From contig JAIXOI010000028.1 in NCBI GenBank assembly GCA_027486795.1, forward strand, positions 62,001 to 126,000: DNA of 64,000 bases, in the 5' to 3' direction. The notes under the pieces were generated by a model. That model did no database searches and was not told where the DNA came from. It saw only the letters and a program-made list of their open reading frames with translations. This stretch comes from Sphingobacteriales bacterium. Lineage in GTDB: Bacteria > Bacteroidota > Bacteroidia > Chitinophagales > CAIOSU01. This document shows, in pieces, positions 1 to 8,591 of the stretch; the stretch's first letter is position 1, and each line of letters begins with the position of its first letter. A program made the translations under genes and the position numbers.

Positions 1-95
1 AGGCGAATTTTGCCAGAAGGCATCCGAAGCACATAGCCTAAGTAGCTACATACGCCAAAGAATTTAGTTTCTACAAAAGATCTTACAGTTAGCAT
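1..95 (-). CDS. PspC-domain-like protein, 5' end only (cut by window edge)
   Basis: A minus-strand ORF opens with ATG at 95 and runs off the left edge, giving 31 residues that begin MLTVRSFVETKFFGVCSYLG. The pattern 'FGVC..LG..L' followed by a short basic turn resembles the N-terminus of small PspC-type membrane proteins that in many Bacteroidetes follow DUF2851 genes. It is too short for the ORF track. The start lies 10 nt after the DUF2851 stop, so the two are probably cotranscribed. The family call is made from a short N-terminus only; the coding call itself is fairly firm because the frame is open and the spacing is operon-like. Confidence 0.55.
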   Translation of the reverse strand, partial: MLTVRSFVETKFFGVCSYLGYVLRMPSGKIR

Positions 96-105
96 AGGCT
101 CTAAG

Positions 106-1395
106 TTATAAATTAGTTTCCACAAACCCTACAACAGGTTTGCGCAGCAGGCTATTACCTATGCTACAACTTAGGCATTTTTTGTGGTCGCAATGTTCGT
201 TTTTCAATTGCAGCAATGCTTGGCTTTCATAGGCATTGTCTGCTTTTCGGCCCAATCTGGCCCAATTTTTTATTATCTCGTTTTGCTCGGCTTTTATGTG
301 TTCAAGCCAGTTTAGCGCGCGGTCTTGTAGGTGTTCATCGCCTTTGTGGCGCGCATAGGCAAACAGAATAGGGGCAATAGTATTGATGACCAATAAGTGC
401 AAGGTTTCGGTACCTAATTCTTTTATCTTGGGTGCACTTTCTTTGCCAAATGTATAATGGGTGTTCCAGTACTCCGATGTACCTACCTTAAACAGCTCCT
501 CTACTTCTTTTAAATTGCTGGTTTCCAATACCTTGCTAAACAAATGCACGCTGCGGTGCAGCAACATAGCAAACTGTGCCAGCCGAACCGTAGGAAAGGA
601 AGGAGGCCGCAGGCGCATAAATTTCCAACTATGGCCTTGGGTAGGCCTAAGCTGGTACTTATGTTGTTGGTACCTATACTCGCGTTGCAGGCTGGCCATG
701 TATTCGTCTTTGGGCTCATCGTTTAGCATGCCTGCTTGCCCAAACAAAAGGGCCTCTATACATTTCAGGTCGTGTTTTTGTTTGGCCACAATGTTTAGTG
801 GCAGCGAGCAAGCCATTAACTCAAATGGCTCACGGTTTACTTTTAGCCCAAACCCCCGAGCGGTAAGTTGGTACATCGTTTCCTCCCAGCTACCTATGTT
901 TCGCTTAAGCAGCGCATCAATGGCAAGTGTTTTTTGCTCCAATCTTTCTATTACCATCCGTTCTTTGCAGAGCGTAAAAGTCATTTCATCTACATCGGCC
1001 AGCATTTTCTCGCACGGTATCCATTGTTTGTTGTTCAACAAATAGTGGTAGCGGCTAAGCAAGCTCTCTTGCACCAAACCTTTCAGCGCAAGGGTAGGGG
1101 CGCCAGTTACGCCATCTTTGTCGTGCTCGTATACCACATGTAGTATAATATTGCCAAAGCTAGGGTCGTATTGGTGCTTGTGGTGCAGCCAATCGCTGCT
1201 TTTTTGGTGTATTTCTACATTACCCGCCCAAAGCGTATCGGCAATGCGAATGCGGGCATTGGTAAAATCTGGCCCCGCATCGTGATTGCGTTGTCCGGGG
1301 TTTATTACTTCAATAGTTTCGCCTTCCTCGCTACGGAGGTGGTTGTTGGCAAACAAGCGGTGCTGCCATATATAGTAAAGTAGCTCTTCGTTCAC
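106..1395 (-). CDS. DUF2851 family protein
   Basis: The 429-residue protein matches the Bacteroidetes DUF2851 family over its whole length, with the family hallmark NHDAGPDFTNARI (residues 38-50) followed by GNVEIHQKSSDW (59-69). Its function is not established. The Asp of GPDF and the Glu of VEIH about 18 residues later look a little like a PD-(D/E)XK-type nuclease core; that is my inference. The C-terminus carries a Cys cluster (HCDHKKCLSC, Cys-x4-Cys-x2-Cys) that could hold a metal. The start codon is GTG at 1395; no ATG lies nearby and the family begins at this point. It sits 31 nt after the response regulator gene and just before the PspC-like gene, so it may share their transcript. Confidence 0.85.
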   Translation of the reverse strand: MNEELLYYIWQHRLFANNHLRSEEGETIEVINPGQRNHDAGPDFTNARIRIADTLWAGNVEIHQKSSDWLHHKHQYDPSFGNIILHVVYEHDKDGVTGAPTLALKGLVQESLLSRYHYLLNNKQWIPCEKMLADVDEMTFTLCKERMVIERLEQKTLAIDALLKRNIGSWEETMYQLTARGFGLKVNREPFELMACSLPLNIVAKQKHDLKCIEALLFGQAGMLNDEPKDEYMASLQREYRYQQHKYQLRPTQGHSWKFMRLRPPSFPTVRLAQFAMLLHRSVHLFSKVLETSNLKEVEELFKVGTSEYWNTHYTFGKESAPKIKELGTETLHLLVINTIAPILFAYARHKGDEHLQDRALNWLEHIKAEQNEIIKNWARLGRKADNAYESQALLQLKNEHCDHKKCLSCSIGNSLLRKPVVGFVETNL

Positions 1396-1426
1396 TGTAT
1401 AAAGATAGCAAAGAAGTTTTGTTGTG

Positions 1427-2071
1427 CTATTTAATGATATTTAATCGGTAAGCCATTAATACCAACGCACTGAATGATTTTACAGGAACTTTAGCCAAAA
1501 TATTCCGTCGGTGCACATCTACTGTTCGTTTGCTAATGTTCAACTTGTCGCCAATTTCTTTGTTTACCAAGCCGTCGGCTATTGCTTGAATTATTTCAAT
1601 TTCTCGTTTGGTAAGCGTTCCAAAATGGACGGCAAAATCAGATATGGTATCTGGTTCCAGATAAGAAGCATTTATCAATGGGAATATCTCGGCATCGATG
1701 TATATTTTTCCACTTAACACCTCTAAAATACCATTTTTGATACTAGATAGACTCGATGATTTTAACATCAGGCCCCTAACATCGTATGATAACAGCCTTG
1801 AGATGATTTGTGGATTATCGAGCGAAGTGAGGAAAACAATCGGACTATTTATATGGTGCTGCTTGAGCTTAAAAAACATGCTTTCGCCATTTACGAGCGG
1901 CAAAAAGTAATCCAATATAATAAGCTCGTATTGGTTGGCCTTTATTAGCTCCAAGAATTCATCCTCGCTTCTGGCTTCATCTACCGCATATCCGGTTTCG
2001 ATTAGCACCATTTTAACGCCTAATCTAAAAATATCGTGGTCTTCTACAATAAGTATTCGTTTATTCGCCAT
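1427..2071 (-). CDS. NarL/FixJ-family response regulator (REC-LuxR HTH)
   Basis: This 214-residue protein has an N-terminal receiver domain (about 1-118) with the acidic pair ED at 10-11 and the phospho-acceptor Asp54 in IILDYF. A C-terminal LuxR-type helix-turn-helix (about 148-205) carries the typical LTKREIEII and NISKRTVDVHRRNI segments. It should bind DNA when phosphorylated. The gene overlaps the end of the hybrid histidine kinase by 11 nt, so the kinase is its likely partner. The kinase has its own receiver and HPt domain, so a four-step phosphorelay ending on this regulator is the natural reading. The targets are unknown. Confidence 0.9.
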   Translation of the reverse strand: MANKRILIVEDHDIFRLGVKMVLIETGYAVDEARSEDEFLELIKANQYELIILDYFLPLVNGESMFFKLKQHHINSPIVFLTSLDNPQIISRLLSYDVRGLMLKSSSLSSIKNGILEVLSGKIYIDAEIFPLINASYLEPDTISDFAVHFGTLTKREIEIIQAIADGLVNKEIGDKLNISKRTVDVHRRNILAKVPVKSFSALVLMAYRLNIIK

Positions 2072-5000
2072 ATGCTAGTTTTTCTATTAGAAAGTTACGT
2101 GTAGAAAGGATGTTTTCATTCAGTTGCGCAACATTAGCTTTCGTCTTAGCGGTTATGGTTGCGTTTTCTTTTAAATCGTGTTCTATTAACTCTATAAGAT
2201 TAAGCGTGTAGCTCAACCTTAAAATGCCGGCACTGCTCTTAAAGGAGTGCAAATTGTATAAAAGTTTATCAATTTGTTGTTGCAGGGTAAGTTCTGATAT
2301 TTTGGAGGCTTCTTTTTCAAGTTCTTTAATAAGCATTTTCGCAATACTCATTTTCAACTCTTCGCTTAGTTCTGGGTCTTGCAAAAACTGTTCTGGCTTG
2401 TCCGTCAATTTCGGGTTGGGCAAACTATCTGGTTGGTTGCTATTTTTATCAGAAACGTTATCTACCAAATACTGTGCAAGCCAAGGTAGTTCAACTGGTT
2501 TTTGTATGAAATCGTCAAAGTTGTGCAATCTCTTTTTCTCGTTTTCCGACGGGATAACCGAAGCGCTTAGTGCTACAATTTTGGTATTAGTTAGGTGGTC
2601 GCCATTATTTATTGCCATCCTTATTGCTTTTGCGGCATCGTAACCGTTCATAACGGGCATGTTTATATCTAGCAGCACAAAGTCGTAATCGTATTTTGAG
2701 AAATACTCAACAGCTTCTTGCCCGTTTACGGCTGCATCAACATAAAAGTTTTTATCAATCAAGTAAGTTGCAATAAGCCTGCGAATGATGGTATTATCTT
2801 CTGCTATCAATACCCTTATTTCGGCAATGTTTTGGTTTGCAGCTGGGTTGTTTTTTAGCATTATGCCGCACATGTTATCTTCCATAATTTCGGTTGGTAT
2901 AACAACCGTAAAGGTAGTGCCTTCATTTACTTGGCTTTCTAAATAAATCTCACCTTTAAAGGCATCTACCAGTTGTTTTACTATTGATAGGCCTAGCCCA
3001 ACCCCATCATGGGAAGCAGTATTGCCAGAAGCTCCTAACTGATAAAATTCATTGAAAATATTTTCGTGCTGTTCTTTAGGAATACCAAAACCTGTATCAG
3101 ATATTTTAAACACAATGTACCCACTTTTGCCACTCGTGTATTGCCAATCTACTTTGCAATTAATACTACCGTGGTCAGTATATTTTATCGCGTTGCTTAG
3201 CAGGTTTCCTGCAATTTGTTGCACTCTAAATGGGTCGATTGCAATAAGCTTCGGAAAATCAGGCGCAATGGTATAACTTAAAGTAACACTTTTGTTTTTA
3301 GGTATTAAACGTGTGTAGTAGTTAATCAAAGTATCGAAAGCAGTATGCATTTTTAATGGCTTGGGCACCAGTTTCAACCTACCTTGCTGTATGGTATTCA
3401 TATCAAGAAGGTCGTTTACCAAGCTGTTTAAAGATTCTATAGCAAGTTTTATCTCGCTTGAAAACACTTTAACATCAGCCGATAGATCTTTTGAATCAAG
3501 ATAATTGATAAAGCCCATGAACGCTTGCATGGGTGTGCGCATTTCGTGGCTAACCTTGGCCAGTAACTTCTCCCTTGATTTTGAATTTTCTTCGGCCAAC
3601 AATTTTGCATTTACCAATGCAAGTTCGGTCTGTTTTCGTTCTGTAATATCTAAGTGTATGCCAATGGAGCCAATAACCTTTCCGTCTTTGTCAATTTCAG
3701 GCGTGCCACTTATCAGCACCCATTTTTGGGTACCGTCATAGCAGCGCAGCAATCGTTCGTATACGCTCGATTGTTTTTTGAGCCTGTCATTTATTATTTC
3801 TTTTGTATTTACCACGTCTTCATGGCTAACCAACAAGTTTGACGCCTTTTTTCCTAAAAGTTCACATTTGCGATAACCCGTTAACTCCGAAAACTTATCA
3901 GATACATCCACTATCACATCGTCATTGTCAACATGGAGCATACCCAAATCCATGTTTTCAATTATGTTTCGGTATTTTTCTTCGCTTACTAATAGCTGAT
4001 TTTGTGAGTTTATAATGTCGCTAATATCGCTGTGGCTGCCCACCAAACGAGTTACACTACCGTTTTTATCGCATACTTTTATTGTCTTACTTTTTACAAA
4101 AATAATTTGGCCCTCTTTGTGCTTAAATTTTTGTAACGTTTCAAAGCTCTCCCTCAATCCGCTTTTCAACTCCTCAATTAACTTTAGAGCGGTGTTATAA
4201 TCATCCTCAAAAATTAGTTCTTTCCAGGTTTCAAGTGTATTGCTCAGTTCATTGTCATCGTAACCCAGCATTTTTTTCCAACGCGGCGAGAAATATATTC
4301 TGTTGTTTTCCAAGTTCCAGTCCCAAATACCTTCGTTGCTAGCCTTTACGGCTAGTTCAAACAATTCTTTTTGTTGCTGGAGTTTATCCTCCATACTCGA
4401 AATTTGAGTCACATCGGTATGTGAGCCAACCATTCTAATCGGCGTATCATCTTTATTGAGTTCCATGTAACCACGGCAAACAATCAACCGGTAAGATCCG
4501 TTTTTGTGTAAGAAACGAGTTAAATGATATAGGTAATTAGTTTCCTTAGCGAGGTATTTTTTTACGGTCTCTGTGGTTTTTTCAGCGTCATCGGGGTGCA
4601 TTAAGCGCTGCCAAGTGTGTAAGGTGTTTTCTAGTTCATGGTCTTCGAAACCTAGCATTTTTTTCCACTGCAACGAGTAGTAAACCTCGTTTGTCAAGAT
4701 GTTCCAATCCCAAATACCATCGTTCATGCCTTTTATGGCAAGTTCGTATCTGGTTGCATGTGTAAGGGTTTGAGGTTGGGTGGCCTTTTGGGTTTCTTCA
4801 GTAGTTGAGTTCAATAGCCCTGTTGATACTAGCTCTTGCTCCGATTGGGTTAACCTTTTTACTATAATTTTTTCAAGAGTCGATTCGAAATTGTTTTGTT
4901 TAATTAACTCAGTTATTTTTTTGAATTCAATTAGGTCGGCTTTCGCAGATAGTAAATCCCTATTATGATGCAACAGCACCTCTTCTAGTATTAACTTGTA

Positions 5001-5093
5001 TTTTTCAATACCAAGCTTACTAAAAACAATATTTTTGCCATGTATCAATGCTACAAGGGCAACTGCACTGCCACTTTCATATAAGGCTACCAT
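2061..5093 (-). CDS. Hybrid sensor histidine kinase, PAS-PAS-PAS-HisKA-HATPase-REC-HPt
   Basis: This large kinase has, after an N-terminal segment of about 100 residues, three PAS domains, the first two closely alike (both carry GIWDWN and W.KMLG). Next come a HisKA domain with phospho-acceptor His in SHEMRTPM, an ATPase domain with the N box (NLLSNAIKY), DTGFGIP and GVGLGLSI boxes, a receiver domain with LLDINMP, and a C-terminal HPt domain with His in NLHSFKSSAG. It appears soluble, so the signal is probably cytoplasmic, sensed through PAS. The ORF track starts at 5165, but that start lies inside a 13-bp inverted repeat. I prefer ATG 5093 (MVALYESG), giving 1010 residues. It overlaps the response regulator gene by 11 nt. 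Confidence 0.9.
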   Translation of the reverse strand: MVALYESGSAVALVALIHGKNIVFSKLGIEKYKLILEEVLLHHNRDLLSAKADLIEFKKITELIKQNNFESTLEKIIVKRLTQSEQELVSTGLLNSTTEETQKATQPQTLTHATRYELAIKGMNDGIWDWNILTNEVYYSLQWKKMLGFEDHELENTLHTWQRLMHPDDAEKTTETVKKYLAKETNYLYHLTRFLHKNGSYRLIVCRGYMELNKDDTPIRMVGSHTDVTQISSMEDKLQQQKELFELAVKASNEGIWDWNLENNRIYFSPRWKKMLGYDDNELSNTLETWKELIFEDDYNTALKLIEELKSGLRESFETLQKFKHKEGQIIFVKSKTIKVCDKNGSVTRLVGSHSDISDIINSQNQLLVSEEKYRNIIENMDLGMLHVDNDDVIVDVSDKFSELTGYRKCELLGKKASNLLVSHEDVVNTKEIINDRLKKQSSVYERLLRCYDGTQKWVLISGTPEIDKDGKVIGSIGIHLDITERKQTELALVNAKLLAEENSKSREKLLAKVSHEMRTPMQAFMGFINYLDSKDLSADVKVFSSEIKLAIESLNSLVNDLLDMNTIQQGRLKLVPKPLKMHTAFDTLINYYTRLIPKNKSVTLSYTIAPDFPKLIAIDPFRVQQIAGNLLSNAIKYTDHGSINCKVDWQYTSGKSGYIVFKISDTGFGIPKEQHENIFNEFYQLGASGNTASHDGVGLGLSIVKQLVDAFKGEIYLESQVNEGTTFTVVIPTEIMEDNMCGIMLKNNPAANQNIAEIRVLIAEDNTIIRRLIATYLIDKNFYVDAAVNGQEAVEYFSKYDYDFVLLDINMPVMNGYDAAKAIRMAINNGDHLTNTKIVALSASVIPSENEKKRLHNFDDFIQKPVELPWLAQYLVDNVSDKNSNQPDSLPNPKLTDKPEQFLQDPELSEELKMSIAKMLIKELEKEASKISELTLQQQIDKLLYNLHSFKSSAGILRLSYTLNLIELIEHDLKENATITAKTKANVAQLNENILSTRNFLIEKLAYGE

Positions 5094-5149
5094 GTGAGCA
5101 AAGTTAATATTATGCAGAATACTAACTAGTAAGTATAAATGCTTATAAA

Positions 5150-5190
5150 AACCAGAGCTATACACCGCCCCGTGGCATATAGCTCTGGTT
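5150..5190. repeat. 13-bp perfect inverted repeat between divergent genes
   Basis: AACCAGAGCTATA (5150-5162) and its exact reverse complement TATAGCTCTGGTT (5178-5190) flank a 15-nt GC-rich loop. The dyad lies just upstream of the preferred kinase start (5093, minus) and of the small ORF at 5199 (plus). There is no T tract on either side, so it is not a standard terminator. It could be an operator or a structured leader. Confidence 0.8.
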
Positions 5191-5198
5191 GACCAACC

Positions 5199-5384
5199 AT
5201 GAAAAGCGCTTCCATATCTTTCGCCTCTTATCAGCTATTCTTATTCGCTCATAGTTTCATTTGCCTCATCGTAATTGCACTGTTTCGTTCATTGTTTATT
5301 GAGTTAGGCATTGTTACGGTTAGCGCTATTTTAGGTTTCGGAACTTGTGCTTTATATCGCCGATTTGCTAACTTAAATACGTAA
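5199..5384 (+). CDS. Possible small membrane protein (61 aa), possibly broken
   Basis: The ORF starts with ATG, 9 nt after an inverted repeat, and encodes two hydrophobic stretches (around LFLFAHSFICLIVIALF and LGIVTVSAILGFGT) ending in a basic tail. I recognise no family. After its TAA stop the same frame stays open for another 37 codons to a TAA at 5496-5498 and encodes one more hydrophobic stretch (IALLGVFAYLLVV). It could therefore be a longer three-helix membrane protein with an in-frame stop, a short real gene, or chance. No other gene covers this stretch. Confidence 0.25.
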   Translation: MKSASISFASYQLFLFAHSFICLIVIALFRSLFIELGIVTVSAILGFGTCALYRRFANLNT

Positions 5385-5675
5385 AGTGCTCATAATGTGA
5401 TAGAATATTTTCAAGCAAACATAAGCGTCAAAATAGCCCTTCTAGGCGTATTTGCGTACCTTTTGGTTGTGCAGCCATTGGTGTTTTTACAATACTAATT
5501 GCCTTACAAGCTTGCCTCCTACAGGCTGTATAGGGTATAACTAGCCTGCCTTTTGTATTATTATCATCAAGTTTGGTACTCAATAGTTAAAGGTTATTGC
5601 TTATTCTCTAAAAAATGTGGATTTTTGCAGCCTTGAAAGATGGAAAGCATTGTTCTTTTTAAATGATTGGCCCCT

Positions 5676-6617
5676 ATGTTGAGCAGACGGAATTTACGCG
5701 TTAAAGTAATGCAGTTCATTTATGCCCACGAGCGGGGTTCGTTTAACAGTCCTTCGGCTGCCAAACAATCGCTGTTGGCCAACGTAACCCAAACCTATGA
5801 GTTGGGCCTTTACATCCTCTATTTTTTGCGTAAGGTTGCCCAATATGCCCAAAAAGAGGCCGATATGAAAGGGGCCAAGCACCTGCCTACTGCTGCCGAT
5901 TTGTCTTTTAGCACCCGCCTGGCCGAGAACGAATTTATACTAGAACTGGAGCAGCATAAGCTATTTAACAACGAACTGAATAAGCACAAGGTTGACAAGA
6001 TTGAGTTTGATGATGCCAACCGTAAGTTTTTTAGGGAGCTTGCCGTTACCCCTGAATACAAGGCATATATTGAGATGCCCAATCCATCGGTAAAAGAGCA
6101 TGTTAAAATCATCAAGTTTCTTTTTAACAAGATTCTATTACCTAGCGAAGTTTTTACCCAACACTTAGAAGAAGAATTCTCGAACTGGATTGACGACCAC
6201 CAAGTGGTGACCTATAGGTTGAACGACTTTTTGGAGAATTATACTATTGGAAAGTCGCTAGATAAAATAACCGACCTAAATGTAGAAGTGGATGATAGGG
6301 ATTTTGTGAATGAATTGTTTCAATTTACCCTCGACCATCAAGCCTATTTTTCGGAATTGATAGAGCCAAAACTCGAAAATTGGGATGTGGAACGTATAGC
6401 CATCCTCGATTTGATATTGATGAAAATGGCACTTTGTGAGCTATTATACTTCCCGATGATACCCGTAAAAGTGACTATAAACGAGTATATTGAGATAGCA
6501 AAGCTATACAGCACCCCAAAAAGCAAGGATTTTGTAAACGGCGTTTTGGATAAAATAATGAAAGAGCTAAAAGACAGCGGTAGTATAAGAAAAAGCGGAA
6601 GAGGGCTTCAAGGTTAA
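5676..6617 (+). CDS. nusB: Transcription antitermination factor NusB
   Basis: The C-terminal half carries the NusB fold, with the conserved helix WDVERIAILDLILMKMALCE and the following INEYIEIAKLYSTPKSKDFVNGVLD segment. NusB joins NusE/S10 in binding boxA RNA during antitermination on rRNA operons. The protein is about 313 residues, roughly twice the size of the E. coli protein, because of an N-terminal extension that is normal for Bacteroidetes. The ORF track begins at a TTG (5667). The ATG at 5676 gives MLSRRNLRVKVMQ, which fits the family start better. The downstream genes (DUF1573, yajC, ybbR, coaE) lie in the same direction. Confidence 0.93.
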   Translation: MLSRRNLRVKVMQFIYAHERGSFNSPSAAKQSLLANVTQTYELGLYILYFLRKVAQYAQKEADMKGAKHLPTAADLSFSTRLAENEFILELEQHKLFNNELNKHKVDKIEFDDANRKFFRELAVTPEYKAYIEMPNPSVKEHVKIIKFLFNKILLPSEVFTQHLEEEFSNWIDDHQVVTYRLNDFLENYTIGKSLDKITDLNVEVDDRDFVNELFQFTLDHQAYFSELIEPKLENWDVERIAILDLILMKMALCELLYFPMIPVKVTINEYIEIAKLYSTPKSKDFVNGVLDKIMKELKDSGSIRKSGRGLQG

Positions 6618-6666
6618 AAAAGGTTAATAAATAGTACCAAAACACCTTTTTTGTTGTCCAATTTTA

Positions 6667-6674
6667 TAAATTTG
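6667..6674 (+). promoter_or_regulatory. Bacteroidetes -7 box (TAAATTTG)
   Basis: TAAATTTG matches the TAnnTTTG -7 consensus exactly and lies 36 nt before the DUF1573 lipoprotein start. TTG triplets at 6651-6656 are closer than the usual -33 spacing, so the -33 element is uncertain. Confidence 0.45.
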
Positions 6675-6710
6675 CACATTGAAACTTAAAACAAACTAAA
6701 AACAAGAAAA

Positions 6711-7214
6711 ATGAAGAAGGCATTATTTCTAGTGCTCGCTGCAGGCTTTTTCTTTGCGTCTTGCGAGAGCGGTACAGAGGGAGGCGATACAGCTACTACC
6801 CCAACTGATTCGACTGCGGTGAACACCGATGCGGTGAACAACCCGAACACAGGTATGGAAAACCCTGTACCTACAGGCCCAACTACCACTGTTACTTTTG
6901 ACAAAATGGAACACAACTGGGGTAAAATTAAAGAAGGCACTGTACAAGAGCATACCTTCACATTTACCAACACCGGTACTAATGACTTTATCATTAGTGA
7001 CGCTAAAGGTTCTTGCGGTTGCACTGTTCCTTACTACCCAACTGAGCCAATTCCTCCAGGCGGCAAAGGCGAAATCAAAGTTTCTTTTGATAGCAAAGGC
7101 AAAACTGGCATGCAACAAAAGCAAGTTACCATTACTGCCAATACCGACCCAAGCACTACCGTGTTGAATGTAATGAGCGAAGTGGAAGGTGGTGAAGCGC
7201 CAGCAGCTAAATAA
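6711..7214 (+). CDS. DUF1573 domain lipoprotein
   Basis: The 167-residue protein has a lipoprotein signal (lipobox FASC, lipidated Cys near residue 19), a Thr/Asn/Pro-rich linker to about residue 55, and a DUF1573 domain. The domain includes the family signature SCGCTVP and the closing segment with PPGGKGEIKVSF. DUF1573 has an immunoglobulin-like (ASH/MSP-type) fold; its role is not known. The gene ends directly before yajC and is probably cotranscribed with it. Two further DUF1573 paralogues lie at 27093-28107 in this window; this one lacks their extra Cys. Confidence 0.88.
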   Translation: MKKALFLVLAAGFFFASCESGTEGGDTATTPTDSTAVNTDAVNNPNTGMENPVPTGPTTTVTFDKMEHNWGKIKEGTVQEHTFTFTNTGTNDFIISDAKGSCGCTVPYYPTEPIPPGGKGEIKVSFDSKGKTGMQQKQVTITANTDPSTTVLNVMSEVEGGEAPAAK

Positions 7215-7232
7215 TTGAGGGATATACACGAA

Positions 7233-7601
7233 ATGGTAAATTTTCAGAGTTTGTTCTTGATGGCCGGAAATCCGCAGGGAGGCAGTCCATGGTCGATGTT
7301 TGTGATGATGGGTGCCGTAATGATCGTGTTTTATTTTTTCATGATTCGCCCCCAGAGTAAGAAAGCCAAAGAACAGAAGACTTTTTTGGATGGATTGAAG
7401 AAAGGTGACAAAGTTGTTACCATCGGCGGAATCCACGGAAAAGTGCTTAAAGTAGCCGACGATTCGTTTTTGATTGAAGTTGATGCTAGTACCAAGCTAA
7501 AAATTGAAAAATCGGCGGTTTCGTACGATTTTACGAAAGCGGCTACAACTACTGCATCAAACAATAAAAAAGAGGAAGTAGCTACTGTAGAGGAAAAGTA
7601 A
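7233..7601 (+). CDS. yajC: Preprotein translocase subunit YajC
   Basis: This small inner-membrane protein of 122 residues has one transmembrane helix (MFVMMGAVMIVFYFFMI) followed by the family motif RPQSKKAKEQ and a cytoplasmic GDKVVTIGGIHGKV segment. YajC is an accessory of the SecYEG-SecDF translocon. The track starts at a TTG directly after the previous stop; ATG 7233 is preferred because it gives the usual short N-terminus. The secDF gene of this genome is at 33641-36796. The acidic tail after residue 100 is typical. Confidence 0.93.
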   Translation: MVNFQSLFLMAGNPQGGSPWSMFVMMGAVMIVFYFFMIRPQSKKAKEQKTFLDGLKKGDKVVTIGGIHGKVLKVADDSFLIEVDASTKLKIEKSAVSYDFTKAATTTASNNKKEEVATVEEK

Positions 7602-7613
7602 TAATTTAACATT

Positions 7614-8591
7614 ATGGAAGCTCCGAAAGGCCCGGAAAACAAGTTACCGAGAAAAACCGGTTCGGTTGGAACTTCAAGAAATACAGCGATACTCGTGCTT
7701 TGCATGGGTATCGCTGCTTTTTTATGGCTACTCATTAAACTATCCGATTCGTATAACTGGCGCGTGCCTGTTACCCTCACTTACTCCAATTTGCCCGATG
7801 ATAAGGTAGCTGTTAGGGAGTTGCCTACCCGAAGCGAAATAATGGTGAACGCTACGGGTTTTAAAATTATTTTAGCCCGGTTTCGTATTGTACAGATTTC
7901 GTTACCTGTTTCCTATCGCGAAAACATGAACCAGCCCTTTGTTTTGGCCAGTACACTCGAAAACGAATTAGCCGGCGATATGCCCCTAGGGTATAAGTTA
8001 TTGAGTTTTTCGCCGGATACCATTTACTTGCAGTTTGAGAAAAAGACCACTAAAAAAGTACCCATTGTAATAAGCGGCACCGTATCGTATGCCAAACAAT
8101 ATGAGGGTAGGGGTTTGCCAGTTTTATCTCCCGATTCGGTAACGGTAAGCGGCCCCGAAAGTATATTGGATACCCTGCAGCAGTGGTATACTGAGCCCAT
8201 GAAGTTTAAAGAGATTACTGAGAGTAAGAATGGCGAAATTGCCTTGCAGAAACCCTATTATAGTTCGGTATCGCTGGCACAAACCAAGGTTAAATACAAT
8301 ATTGAAGTGGAGCCGTTTACGCAACTTACCCGCGAAGTTGAAATTGAGCTGCTAAATGTACCTAGTAATAAGCAAATTACACCTTACCCTAAAACCGTTA
8401 AAGTGTTTGTGCATGTGGGTTTGAGTAACCTTGAAGCGGCACGGAATGCTACTCTTAAAGCTACGGCAGACTTTAAGAACATTAACATAAAACAGGATAG
8501 GTTTGTAGAGGTAAAACTAAGCGGCTACCCCAGTTTTATGAAAATTAGCAGCTTTGAGCCTTTTAACATTGAATTTATAGTGTACAACTGA
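7614..8591 (+). CDS. YbbR-like domain protein (CdaR-type)
   Basis: The 325-residue protein has one N-terminal transmembrane helix (about 26-42) and an extracytoplasmic region with YbbR-type repeats, for example LPVLSPDSVTVSGPESILD. In Firmicutes, YbbR/CdaR regulates a diadenylate cyclase; whether that holds here cannot be told, since no cyclase gene is in the window. The gene starts 12 nt after yajC and its TGA overlaps the coaE start (TGATG), so the two are translationally coupled. Confidence 0.82.
   Translation: MEAPKGPENKLPRKTGSVGTSRNTAILVLCMGIAAFLWLLIKLSDSYNWRVPVTLTYSNLPDDKVAVRELPTRSEIMVNATGFKIILARFRIVQISLPVSYRENMNQPFVLASTLENELAGDMPLGYKLLSFSPDTIYLQFEKKTTKKVPIVISGTVSYAKQYEGRGLPVLSPDSVTVSGPESILDTLQQWYTEPMKFKEITESKNGEIALQKPYYSSVSLAQTKVKYNIEVEPFTQLTREVEIELLNVPSNKQITPYPKTVKVFVHVGLSNLEAARNATLKATADFKNINIKQDRFVEVKLSGYPSFMKISSFEPFNIEFIVYN

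Noticed and set aside
461-1045. 194-aa plus-strand ORF opposite DUF2851
   Set aside because: It is the shadow of a conserved gene on the other strand; the translation has no recognisable domain.
6729-7436. 235-aa minus-strand ORF opposite DUF1573 and yajC
   Set aside because: It covers two clear genes on the other strand and its composition (His/Cys/Trp-rich) is not protein-like.
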